NCBI GenBank assembly: GCA_937858165.1
Contig: CALLZA010000234.1
Location: 1 to 6,296 of the forward strand
DNA: 6,296 nt
Direction: 5' to 3'
DNA from: an uncultured Ardenticatenia bacterium
GTDB taxonomy: Bacteria > Chloroflexota > Anaerolineae > Promineifilales > Promineifilaceae
Below the pieces are notes generated by a model. That model was not told where the DNA came from. It made no database searches and was given only the letters and a program-made list of their open reading frames with translations. Positions 1 through 4,944 of the stretch are shown piece by piece. Both the position numbers and the translations under genes were made by a program. The first letter of the stretch is position 1; each line of letters begins with the position of its first letter.

Positions 1-106
1 TGATCTCATTGTTACGGACATACATGTATGTGACATGTTTATGTAGTGATAAGACATTGTTAGTAACAATAAGTGTTGTATGTTTATTTTTTTTTTTTTT
101 TGTTTT
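1..106. other. Non-genomic AT-rich read-through sequence
   Basis: This stretch is strongly AT-rich, unlike the GC-rich remainder, and contains a T run at about 87-101. It lies directly outside the P7 end of an Illumina adapter. Read on the minus strand, the order is insert, transposon-end adapter, index, P7, poly-A-like run, then noise. This is the usual result when a read runs beyond the end of a short fragment. I see no gene in it. It should be trimmed. Confidence 0.9.
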
Positions 107-172
107 CAAGCAGAAGACGGCATACGAGATCTAGTACGGTCTCGTGGGCTCGGAGATGTGTATAAGAGACAG
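107..172 (+). other. Illumina Nextera P7/index/read-2 adapter
   Basis: Bases 107-130 match the Illumina P7 flow-cell primer. Bases 131-138 (CTAGTACG) are an 8-base index, which on the other strand reads CGTACTAG, the Nextera N702 index. Bases 139-153 match the Nextera read-2 overhang and 154-172 (AGATGTGTATAAGAGACAG) are the 19-bp engineered Tn5 mosaic end. Genomic sequence begins at 173. This is library contamination, not a natural transposon. On the minus strand it encodes the well-known spurious peptide containing SYTHLRAHET. Confidence 0.99.
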
Positions 173-244
173 GGCTAGACCCATAAGCCAGACGTAGCGC
201 AAGAGGGCCGCCACATAGGGCCGTAAGTCTATCGTTTCGTCCAT
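173..244 (-). CDS. Partial Wzz/chain-length-determinant-like protein (N-terminus)
   Basis: Reading leftward from an ATG at 244-242, there are 24 codons before the adapter cuts the gene: MDETIDLRPYVAAL, then LRYVWLMGLA. A Shine-Dalgarno GGAGG (plus-strand CCTCC, 249-253) sits 4 bases upstream of the ATG. An N-terminus of the type 'hDLRpYlxxLxRxxWLh', running into a hydrophobic stretch, is typical of Wzz/polysaccharide co-polymerase proteins and of the membrane part of BY-kinases, where it leads into the first membrane helix. These proteins set chain length in surface polysaccharide assembly. The position 66 bases downstream of an O-antigen-ligase/Wzy-like gene on the same strand fits this role. 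The family call rests on only 24 residues plus context, so it is tentative; the gene start itself is well supported. Confidence 0.6.
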
Positions 245-310
245 GTAGCCTCCGAAGGGCGTCAATAACCCAATAGCCGATGTTACATGACCTACTGAGG
301 GTGGGCAAGT

Positions 311-1702
311 TCAGCCATCGTCGGCCCGCGCTATCAGCCCCAGGGTCAGCCCGGTCAGCAAGACACTACGCAACTCCAGCAGCGGATGCGGCGCGGGATA
401 GAGCAGCCCCAAGAGCCAGAATCCTACCCATAGCGCTGTCAGTGGGGCGTGGCGGCCCAGCGCGTCGCGACGCGCCACCGGGGCGACGAGCAACACCAGC
501 CAGAGCAATACGCCCGGCAAGCCCAACTCCGCGCCCATGAGCAGGGGGATGTTATGGACGGTCTCGGCCCAGCGATCGACAGCGCGCGCGTGGTTCAGAT
601 AGCGGCCCAGGCCAACGCCCGTCAGCGGCCGGTCGGCCAGCAGACGGGCGGCGATCTCAGTATCCCGCTCGCGCTCCCACAGCGAGCGGCTCTCGACCGG
701 CGTCTCCAGCGCCACGGCCCGGCCGACGACCGCGTCGCCATAGATGACGGCCATCAGGCCCACGGCCAGCACAACGGCCAGAGCCATGGACAGGCCGAAC
801 GGTGTGACCGTCCAGCGCCGATGGCGCAGTCCCGTCGCCAGCCAGGGTACGAAGTTCAGGCCCAGCCCCAGCGCAAAACAAACCGCTGCCCAGCGGGCCA
901 GCGTGGCGAAGAGAGCGGCGCAACCGAGGGCCAAGAGGAGCGGCAACACCCGGCGCTGCTTGAGTGACCGGTCGTGGGCCAGCACGGGTAGGAGGAGCAG
1001 CAGCGGGACGAGTGTTCCGGCCAGAACGTTGGGGTGGTTGGTCAGCCCATAGGCGCGCAACCACCGTTCCGCGCCGCGCATGACGACGCTGACCCCGGCC
1101 AATTGGGGGTCAAGCGCCGGCTCGCCCAGCAGCGCCAGCCCCAACTCCCGCTGGGTGATGAATTGGCCCAGAGCGACGGTCGATTGGAGGAGGATGACGG
1201 CGGCAATGATGGGCAACAAGGGTGGCCGCTCGTTGACGACGTAGAGATAAACCCATGCCAGATGGGCCAGCAGCAGCACCAGACGGGCCGCGGCGGTCGG
1301 GTCGCACTCCCCGCCGGCACACTGGCCGGCCAGGCTGAGTGCCCCCAGCCCGGCCAACGCCAGCAGTGGCCACACCACGCGCCGTGGCCCCCAGCGAAGC
1401 CCCCTCAGCCGGCCACGCGCTGCCCGCTCGGAGAGCCAGGCCGCAACCGACAGCAGCGGCAGCAAACCGACGACGCCGATCAGAACCCAAGCGTTGTCCG
1501 CCGCCGGCAGCCGTACCAAAGGCAGCCAGGCCAACGGCCCCCGGCTGGCGGCGACGCCGTTAGCCCCCAGCAGCAGAATCAGGTAGAGGGCAAAAGTGGC
1601 CTGGGCCAGCCGCGCCAGCCAGCGCGCCGGCGGAGCATCCCTCGCGCCGCGTGGGGCGGGCGGGGTCGGCGGCTGGCTCAGGCCCGTGTCGTCTCCGGGC
1701 AC
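311..1702 (-). CDS. O-antigen ligase / Wzy-type polymerase-like membrane protein
   Basis: This is a polytopic membrane protein of about 463 residues if read from the GTG at 1702-1700. Many hydrophobic segments run from about residue 32 to the C-terminus. The pattern fits the O-antigen ligase/Wzy superfamily (PF04932): GLTNHPNVLAG (about 219-229) before a membrane block, a large extracytoplasmic loop with many charged residues and DRPLTGVGLGRY (about 357-368), then VHNIPLLMGAELGLPG (about 382-397) with the His-Asn usual in this family. Such proteins join or polymerise lipid-linked glycans at the outer face of the cytoplasmic membrane. The frame stays open to a GTG at 1789, but that extension overlaps the SCP2 gene by 112 bases and looks like its proline/glycine-rich shadow. 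GTG-1702 overlaps by 25 bases and has no clear ribosome site. No ATG occurs before the first membrane segments. Ligase versus polymerase cannot be decided from sequence; the Wzz-like gene next door favours a polymerase role. Confidence 0.85.
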   Translation of the reverse strand: MPGDDTGLSQPPTPPAPRGARDAPPARWLARLAQATFALYLILLLGANGVAASRGPLAWLPLVRLPAADNAWVLIGVVGLLPLLSVAAWLSERAARGRLRGLRWGPRRVVWPLLALAGLGALSLAGQCAGGECDPTAAARLVLLLAHLAWVYLYVVNERPPLLPIIAAVILLQSTVALGQFITQRELGLALLGEPALDPQLAGVSVVMRGAERWLRAYGLTNHPNVLAGTLVPLLLLLPVLAHDRSLKQRRVLPLLLALGCAALFATLARWAAVCFALGLGLNFVPWLATGLRHRRWTVTPFGLSMALAVVLAVGLMAVIYGDAVVGRAVALETPVESRSLWERERDTEIAARLLADRPLTGVGLGRYLNHARAVDRWAETVHNIPLLMGAELGLPGVLLWLVLLVAPVARRDALGRHAPLTALWVGFWLLGLLYPAPHPLLELRSVLLTGLTLGLIARADDG

Positions 1703-2106
1703 GTGGTAGGCAGGTTGTGGGCTTCCAGGATGGCCGGGTAGAGCTGCTGGGCGCTGTGGAACACGTCCCCCAGGGCCAGCGTCTTCCACACCGGGCCTTT
1801 CATGTCCAACAGATCGCTGCCGACGGCCTTGCTCAGCCGGATACTGCCTAGCAGCAGGCAGTGGAGCGTATCGGCGGCCAGCCCGATTTCGATCGTCGGG
1901 CGCACGTCGTTCGGACCGTAGAGGACGTTGACGGGCGCGCGCCGGGCGTCGATGGTGATCGAGGCCCGGGGGGCGACACAGTCGAAGCGAATCGCCAACG
2001 ACGCCTTGAGCAGCGCGTTGGCGGCCTGTGGGTCGTGGTTTTCGATGACGGCAAAGAGCCGCTCGAAGCAGCTATAGAGTTGGGTGTCGCTGGCGTAGAT
2101 GGTCAT
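1678..2106 (-). CDS. SCP2 sterol-carrier-like protein
   Basis: The protein has 142 residues, about the length of a single SCP2 domain plus a short tail. The pattern agrees with SCP2 (PF02036): an N-terminal amphipathic helix (LYSCFERLFAVIE, about 10-22), a strand with SLAIRFDC (about 36-43), RPTIEIGLAADTLHCLLLGS (about 69-88), corresponding to the family's 'pdvtitl.aetl..ll.G' strand-helix, and LSKAVGSDLLDMKGP (about 91-105), corresponding to 'k.a..sgllkvkGp'. SCP2 domains are soluble and bind lipids or acyl-CoA in a hydrophobic pocket. The ATG at 2106 lies 6 bases after the upstream stop and its end overlaps the ligase-like gene, so it is the middle of a leftward operon. There is no signal peptide, so it should be cytoplasmic. 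The true ligand is unknown. The call rests on pattern recognition, not a profile search. Confidence 0.7.
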   Translation of the reverse strand: MTIYASDTQLYSCFERLFAVIENHDPQAANALLKASLAIRFDCVAPRASITIDARRAPVNVLYGPNDVRPTIEIGLAADTLHCLLLGSIRLSKAVGSDLLDMKGPVWKTLALGDVFHSAQQLYPAILEAHNLPTTCPETTRA

Positions 2107-2112
2107 GAGGGG

Positions 2113-2910
2113 CTACGGTTGCGACTCGCCGGAGTGGCTCAGCCGTTGCTTGAGTTGCTCGGCCTGGAATTGCAGCGAGTAGTTGATCATGTACCACACG
2201 CCCTTCCACGTATCCGGGTCGAGCAGGTCTTCGCGCGACGCCCCGTGCAGCGTGCCCAGGATTTGCTTGGCGAACTCCGGCGTCAGACGGTCAAGACCCG
2301 ACTTGCCCAACTGCCACAGGCGACCGGGCTGAATCGGCTCCGGCACGACCTGGTTGATGGCTTCGCTGACCTTGCCGCGCACCTGTCCGGCCTGGAAGCG
2401 GGCCGAGTAGGTCATCATGTAGGCCAGCCCCTTCCACGTGTCGAGGTCGAGCAGATCTTCGGCCGACATGCCCTGGAAGTTGCGCAGTACATCGAGTTGC
2501 ATCTCCGGTGTCAACTTCTGCACGTTGTCGCGCACCATTGTCAGCAGTCGCACCGGTGAATACGCCGCGGCCTCGCCGCCACGCGCCTCAACCAGTTGCT
2601 CCAGCTCGGCGACTCGGCTGTTGAGTTCGTCGACCAGTCGGCGTAATTGCTCTGTCTCGTCGGCCGTGGCTGCTTGTGGCGCAGCGTCGGGCGCGCCGAA
2701 GGCGTCCAGGCCCTGCTCGCGATATTTGCGCACAATGTAGCCGACCTGGCCTTCGGTCAAGTCGTGGGCGGCGGCCGCTTCGGACTGGGAGTGTCCGTCG
2801 GCCACGGCCAGCAGCGCCGCGGCCCGCCGGCCGGCGATGTCCTGTCCTGCCGCGAGTTGTTCGAGGGCCGGCCGCGCCTCGTCGCTCACGAGCATCTGGC
2901 TATCTGTCAT
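2113..2910 (-). CDS. HTH/coiled-coil protein with duplicated C-terminal module
   Basis: The protein has 265 residues from the ATG at 2910, chosen because AGGAGA lies 7 bases upstream; a TTG start at 2937 would include that ribosome site in the coding sequence. Residues about 13-70 form a homeodomain-like helix-turn-helix (AALLAVADGHSQSEAAAAHD, then LTEGQVGYIVRKYREQGLDA), of the type found in IS630-like and small regulatory proteins; no transposase catalytic domain follows. Residues about 84-110 form a leucine-rich coiled coil (LRRLVDELNSRVAELEQLV). The remainder is two copies of a module with the core LTPE...EDLLDxDTWKGxxYMxxYSxxFQAxQ (about 133-180 and 209-256), sharing 25 of 48 aligned residues. 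I do not recognise the module. The architecture suggests a dimeric DNA-binding regulator with a sensing or partner-binding tail. It is transcribed divergently from the phasin-like gene and heads the SCP2/ligase operon, so it may control one or both sides. Confidence 0.8.
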   Translation of the reverse strand: MTDSQMLVSDEARPALEQLAAGQDIAGRRAAALLAVADGHSQSEAAAAHDLTEGQVGYIVRKYREQGLDAFGAPDAAPQAATADETEQLRRLVDELNSRVAELEQLVEARGGEAAAYSPVRLLTMVRDNVQKLTPEMQLDVLRNFQGMSAEDLLDLDTWKGLAYMMTYSARFQAGQVRGKVSEAINQVVPEPIQPGRLWQLGKSGLDRLTPEFAKQILGTLHGASREDLLDPDTWKGVWYMINYSLQFQAEQLKQRLSHSGESQP

Positions 2911-2920
2911 GGTGTCTCCT
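2911..2920 (-). promoter_or_regulatory. Ribosome binding site of the HTH gene
   Basis: On the minus strand, AGGAGA followed by CACC stands directly before the ATG at 2910. The good spacing (7 bases from the end of GGA to the ATG) decides the start codon of the HTH gene in favour of the ATG over the upstream in-frame TTG at 2937. Confidence 0.75.
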
Positions 2921-2936
2921 TGTTGCTGCCAAAACA

Positions 2937-2973
2937 AACTCTATACAGGGTGCATTATACCGGAACTCTGTAT
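2937..2973 (+). repeat. Direct repeat AACTCT(A/G)TA flanking the -10 box
   Basis: AACTCTATAC at 2937-2946 and AACTCTGTAT at 2964-2973 match at 8 of 10 bases, 27 bases start to start. They sit on either side of the leftward -10 box (2954-2959). This is a plausible operator pair for the HTH protein or another regulator. With only two short copies, chance cannot be excluded. Confidence 0.35.
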
Positions 2974-2983
2974 CCGATGTACT
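2954..2983 (-). promoter_or_regulatory. Candidate promoter of the leftward operon
   Basis: The minus strand carries a perfect -10 box TATAAT (plus 2954-2959) with a weak -35 candidate AGTACA (plus 2978-2983) 18 bases upstream. Transcription would start near 2947, giving a leader of about 37 bases before the ATG at 2910. The -10 is flanked by two near-identical direct repeats, AACTCTATAC (2937-2946) and AACTCTGTAT (2964-2973). The weak -35 would fit an activated promoter. Confidence 0.5.
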
Positions 2984-3051
2984 TGATTCAGGCGGCAATT
3001 GGCGGCATCCTAGCGCCTGTTGGCCGCTGCGTGGCCTGGGTCGCGGCGCAA

Positions 3052-3081
3052 TTGACAGTCCGTGAATGCTTATGCTATATT
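3052..3081 (+). promoter_or_regulatory. Strong sigma-70 promoter of the phasin block
   Basis: A perfect -35 TTGACA (3052-3057) is followed after 18 bases by TATATT (3076-3081). The -10 is preceded by TGC (3073-3075), making it an extended -10. Transcription would begin at about 3087-3089. It faces right, towards the phasin-like gene at 3198, leaving a leader of about 110 bases. This is the best promoter in the window, as expected for an abundant structural protein such as a phasin. Confidence 0.75.
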
Positions 3082-3090
3082 GAAAGAATA

Positions 3091-3201
3091 ATGCGCTGCG
3101 TCATGGTGCCGGCTGCGATGCGTGGTTTTCGCGGTTGGGTCATGAACGACGATAGTCGTGTTGCAGCGCGAATCTGGCAGCAGCGGGAGTGGGCACGATG
3201 A
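3091..3201 (+). CDS. Possible 36-codon leader ORF
   Basis: An ATG at 3091 opens a 36-codon frame (MRCVMVPAAMRGFRGWVMND, then DSRVAARIWQQREWAR) that ends with TGA at 3199-3201. This stop overlaps the phasin-like start as ATGA, the usual sign of translational coupling. The ATG is only about 3 bases from the predicted transcription start, so the message could be leaderless or the frame may begin at an internal ATG (3103, 3118 or 3142). There is no convincing ribosome site except the weak GAAAGA before 3091. The peptide is basic, with Trp and Arg, and resembles nothing I know. It may be a chance frame in a 5' leader. Confidence 0.3.
   Translation: MRCVMVPAAMRGFRGWVMNDDSRVAARIWQQREWAR
3092..3122 (+). 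promoter_or_regulatory. Candidate operator: TGCG(C/A)TGCG repeat pair
   Basis: TGCGCTGCG (3092-3100) and TGCGATGCG (3114-3122) differ at one base and are 22 bases apart, about two helical turns, so both would lie on the same DNA face. They lie just downstream of the predicted transcription start of the phasin-like gene, where a repressor would block. TGC-rich repeats have been reported as PhaR targets in Paracoccus; whether the PhaR-type protein here binds them is inference. A related GCTGCG also occurs at 3026-3031. Confidence 0.35.
3185..3189 (+). promoter_or_regulatory. Ribosome binding site of the phasin-like gene
   Basis: GGGAG ends 8 bases before the ATG at 3198 and supports that start. 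The alternative in-frame GTG at 3189 would overlap this site. Confidence 0.6.
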
Positions 3202-3575
3202 CCGATCAAATGGAGATGAGGGAAATGGCCGGCGACTCGGGCAATGCCTTGCTCAGTGGGTTGCGGCGTGTCTTAATGGCCGGCGTGGGGGCGGTGGCCC
3301 TGACGCAGGAGCAGATGGAGGAGTTTGTCGGCAAGCTGGTGGAGCGCGGCGAGATTGCCGACGGCGACGCGCGCAAGTTGATCAGCGATGTGGTTGACCG
3401 GCGCAAGCGGACGCTCCAGGACAGTACGAAGCGGGCCGAAGAGGAGTTGGACAAGCGTATCGAAGGGCTGCTGGTGCGCATGAACATCCCGTCCAAAGGC
3501 GAAATCGACGCCCTGAGCGACAAGATCGCCGATTTAAGTCGCAAGGTCGATCAACTGCGTTTGCCCGAGCGCTAG
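3198..3575 (+). CDS. Phasin-like / PHA granule-associated protein
   Basis: The protein has 125 residues from the ATG at 3198. It begins with a short amphipathic stretch and a hydrophobic helix, LLSGLRRVLMAGVGAVALTQ (about 18-37), followed by EEFVGKLVERGEIADGDARK (about 41-60). This is the arrangement of the PhaI/PhaF type of poly(hydroxyalkanoate) granule-associated protein. The rest is charged and helical, with a heptad-like coiled coil at the end (EIDALSDKIADLSRKVDQL, about 102-120). Phasins coat the hydrophobic surface of PHA granules, limit their size and often form oligomers through the coiled coil. It has the strongest promoter in the window, suiting an abundant protein. Its residues about 47-120 resemble the C-terminal half of the PhaR-type protein encoded next. 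No PHA synthase gene is present here, so a granule role is inferred from family resemblance; proteins of this family may also bind other surfaces or nucleoid DNA. Confidence 0.75.
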   Translation: MTDQMEMREMAGDSGNALLSGLRRVLMAGVGAVALTQEQMEEFVGKLVERGEIADGDARKLISDVVDRRKRTLQDSTKRAEEELDKRIEGLLVRMNIPSKGEIDALSDKIADLSRKVDQLRLPER

Positions 3576-3693
3576 ACGGCGACGGCAGTTTGGGCGGCCC
3601 TGGGCGCAAGCTGATAGCCGCATATGCGTTCGCGCGTAGCGCTGTTCGCGCATATAATGAAGTGTCTTGCCCGACGCATTCATCGAGGACGAT
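3576..3693 (+). promoter_or_regulatory. phaR upstream region with -10 box and inverted repeat
   Basis: TATAAT at 3653-3658 is a perfect -10 box. The possible -35 (TTCGCG, 3629-3634, 18-base spacer) is poor. ATATGCG (3622-3628) and CGCATAT (3649-3655) form a perfect 7-bp inverted repeat with a 20-base centre, and the right arm overlaps the -10. GTTCGCGC occurs twice (3628-3635 and 3644-3651), and GCATATGC (3620-3627) is itself palindromic. A ribosome site GAGGA (3685-3689) lies 4 bases before the ATG at 3694. I see no terminator with a T run after the phasin-like gene, so read-through from its promoter is likely. Confidence 0.5.
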
Positions 3694-4260
3694 ATGCCCG
3701 TTATCAAGAGATACCCCAACCGCAAGCTGTATGACACCGAGGCCAAGCGCTACATCACGCTCAACGAAATCGCCGCGCTGATCCGGGCTGGTGAAGAGGT
3801 GATCGTCACCGATCATGCGACGGACGAGGATCTAACGGCCGTCGTGCTGACCCAGATCATCTTTGAACAGGAGAAGGCCCAGCGTGGCTTCCTGCCCAAA
3901 GCGGTGCTGACCAACCTGGTGCGCGCCGGCGGTGACACATTGGGCACGCTGCGCCGCGGGCTGTCGCTGCCGCTCGACCTGTGGCGTCACGTCGATGAAG
4001 AGATCGACCGGCGAGTGCAGACGCTCATCAGCAAGGGCGAGTTGGCCAAGGAAGAGGGGCAGAAGCTGCGCGAGAAGCTGCTGTCGCCCATGTTCAGCGC
4101 GCCCGACGTTCACGTTGGCGCCGACATCGAGCAACTGCTCAGCAAGCACGGCGTGCCCACCCGCGCCGAGTTGGAGCGCCTGCACGCCCAGATCGACGCC
4201 CTGTCCAGCCAGCTAGAGAACCTGACACACCTATCGAACGGCGAGAACCCGCCCCAATGA
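3694..4260 (+). CDS. phaR: PhaR-type PHA synthesis regulator fused to a phasin-like domain
   Basis: The protein has 188 residues from the ATG at 3694, chosen over an in-frame TTG at 3667 because GAGGA stands just upstream and the PhaR domain begins at once. Residues 3-60 carry the PhaR N-terminal DNA-binding domain (PHB_acc_N, PF07879): VIKRYPNRKLYDTEAKRYIT, then LNEIAALIRAGEEVIVTD and LTQIIFEQE. In PHB-storing bacteria this domain binds operators of phasin and phaR genes and also the nascent polymer; binding to polymer releases the DNA. The usual PhaR C-terminal repeats are not obvious. Instead residues about 90-177 resemble the preceding phasin: TLISKGELAKEEGQKLREKL matches KLVERGEIADGDARKLISDV, and IEQLLSKHGVPTRAELERL matches IEGLLVRMNIPSKGEIDAL, ending in a similar coiled coil. 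It probably regulates the phasin-like gene and itself, and may form mixed oligomers with the phasin. Confidence 0.85.
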   Translation: MPVIKRYPNRKLYDTEAKRYITLNEIAALIRAGEEVIVTDHATDEDLTAVVLTQIIFEQEKAQRGFLPKAVLTNLVRAGGDTLGTLRRGLSLPLDLWRHVDEEIDRRVQTLISKGELAKEEGQKLREKLLSPMFSAPDVHVGADIEQLLSKHGVPTRAELERLHAQIDALSSQLENLTHLSNGENPPQ

Positions 4261-4312
4261 ACTGTTTTCGTCACTCGGAGCCAACCCGTTTCCAGCCCCC
4301 CAGCATCGCGCG

Positions 4313-4930
4313 ATGATCACGCTTAACGGTACTGTCCAGCGTCAGTTTTACTTCCCGGCCGATCCGCTGACGTCGATGGTTTACTTCAGCGATCTCACCC
4401 GCGCCGCCTTCCATTTACCCCATATCACCCTTGTTGAGACCTACACCGACACTCGGGTGCGCATTCGTTATCAGACGGTCGAGATCGGTGCCTATACCAT
4501 CAACATCTACTGCGACCTGGAGCTAACGGTCGATGTCGTCAACAAAGTCATTCGCATCGATCCACTGGCCGGTTGCACGCCGGTGGAAGGCGATGCGACG
4601 CTGAACGCCACGACGGGCTACGGCTTCTATACCAGTACGGCCCGGCTGACCCCGGCTGAAGACGACGGCACGAACATCGACTACCGGTTCCAGTTTCAGT
4701 CCAAGCTGCAGCGGCCGCGCGGTCTGCGCATGATGCCCCGCCGCATCGTCGATCGCATCGCGCAGAGCATCTCGCTCGGCCGGGTCGAGGAGATCGCCGA
4801 CGGCTTCATGGAGAGCGCGACCGAGGCCTTTCCCGATTGGTTGGCCAAGCAGAAGCGTAGCCTGACCGCCGACTGGCTGGCGGCCCAGAACGGCGCTGCC
4901 GCGCCGGCCGAGACGCCCAAGCACGGCTAA
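4313..4930 (+). CDS. DUF1997/SRPBCC-like protein
   Basis: The protein has 205 residues; the ATG at 4313 lies 52 bases after the phaR stop without a clear ribosome site. It starts with TVQRQFYFPADPLTSMVYF (about 7-25), the strand followed by a helix that opens the START/SRPBCC helix-grip fold. Strands follow, such as VRIRYQTVEIGAYTINIYCD (about 49-68), then FYTSTARLTP and IDYRFQFQSKLQRPRGLRMM (about 122-141), then a long C-terminal helix (about 142-180) that would close the pocket. The pattern resembles the DUF1997 family (PF09366), known mainly from cyanobacteria and plants and without settled function. No signal peptide or membrane segment is seen. It is probably a soluble or peripheral protein binding a hydrophobic ligand. 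It lies 14 bases before another SRPBCC gene, so the two are probably co-translated. The fold is likelier than the exact family. Confidence 0.55.
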   Translation: MITLNGTVQRQFYFPADPLTSMVYFSDLTRAAFHLPHITLVETYTDTRVRIRYQTVEIGAYTINIYCDLELTVDVVNKVIRIDPLAGCTPVEGDATLNATTGYGFYTSTARLTPAEDDGTNIDYRFQFQSKLQRPRGLRMMPRRIVDRIAQSISLGRVEEIADGFMESATEAFPDWLAKQKRSLTADWLAAQNGAAAPAETPKHG

Positions 4931-4935
4931 GGAGG
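4931..4935 (+). promoter_or_regulatory. Ribosome binding site of the CoxG-like gene
   Basis: GGAGG follows directly after the TAA of the previous gene and lies 9 bases before the ATG at 4945. It fixes that start and shows that the two SRPBCC genes are arranged for coupled translation. Confidence 0.7.
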
Positions 4936-4944
4936 CAAGCGCAG

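Noticed and set aside
18..70. Perfect palindrome ACATACATGTATGT (18-31) and inverted repeat ATTGTTA-G-TAACAAT (56-70)
   Set aside because: Both lie in non-genomic read-through sequence outside the P7 primer, so no regulatory meaning can be given.
154..172. Tn5 mosaic end as evidence of a transposon
   Set aside because: It is the engineered 19-bp end used in Nextera libraries and is joined directly to the adapter and index.
84..308. Minus-strand frame of 74 residues starting at TTG 308
   Set aside because: It reads through the adapter (SYTHLRAHET) into poly-Lys, and in the genomic part it lies in a different frame from the ATG-initiated Wzz-like start that has a ribosome site.
1034..1741. 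Long plus-strand frame (235 residues) opposite the ligase-like gene
   Set aside because: Gln/Pro/Arg-rich low-complexity product typical of an antisense shadow of a GC-rich membrane protein gene.
1703..1789. N-terminal extension of the ligase-like protein to GTG 1789
   Set aside because: The Gly/Pro-rich 29 residues are out-of-frame shadow of the SCP2 gene end, and the overlap would be 112 bases.
1861..2559. Long plus-strand frame (232 residues) opposite the SCP2 and HTH genes
   Set aside because: It spans two genes with good domain evidence on the other strand and has no recognisable domain or ribosome site.
2113..2910. HTH protein as an IS630-type transposase
   Set aside because: Only the HTH resembles that group. 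No DDE domain or terminal inverted repeats are present, and the C-terminal repeats are unrelated.
2647..3201. Plus-strand frame of 184 residues ending at the phasin start
   Set aside because: Its first part is antisense to the HTH gene and crosses both promoters. Only the last 36 codons are kept, as a possible leader ORF.
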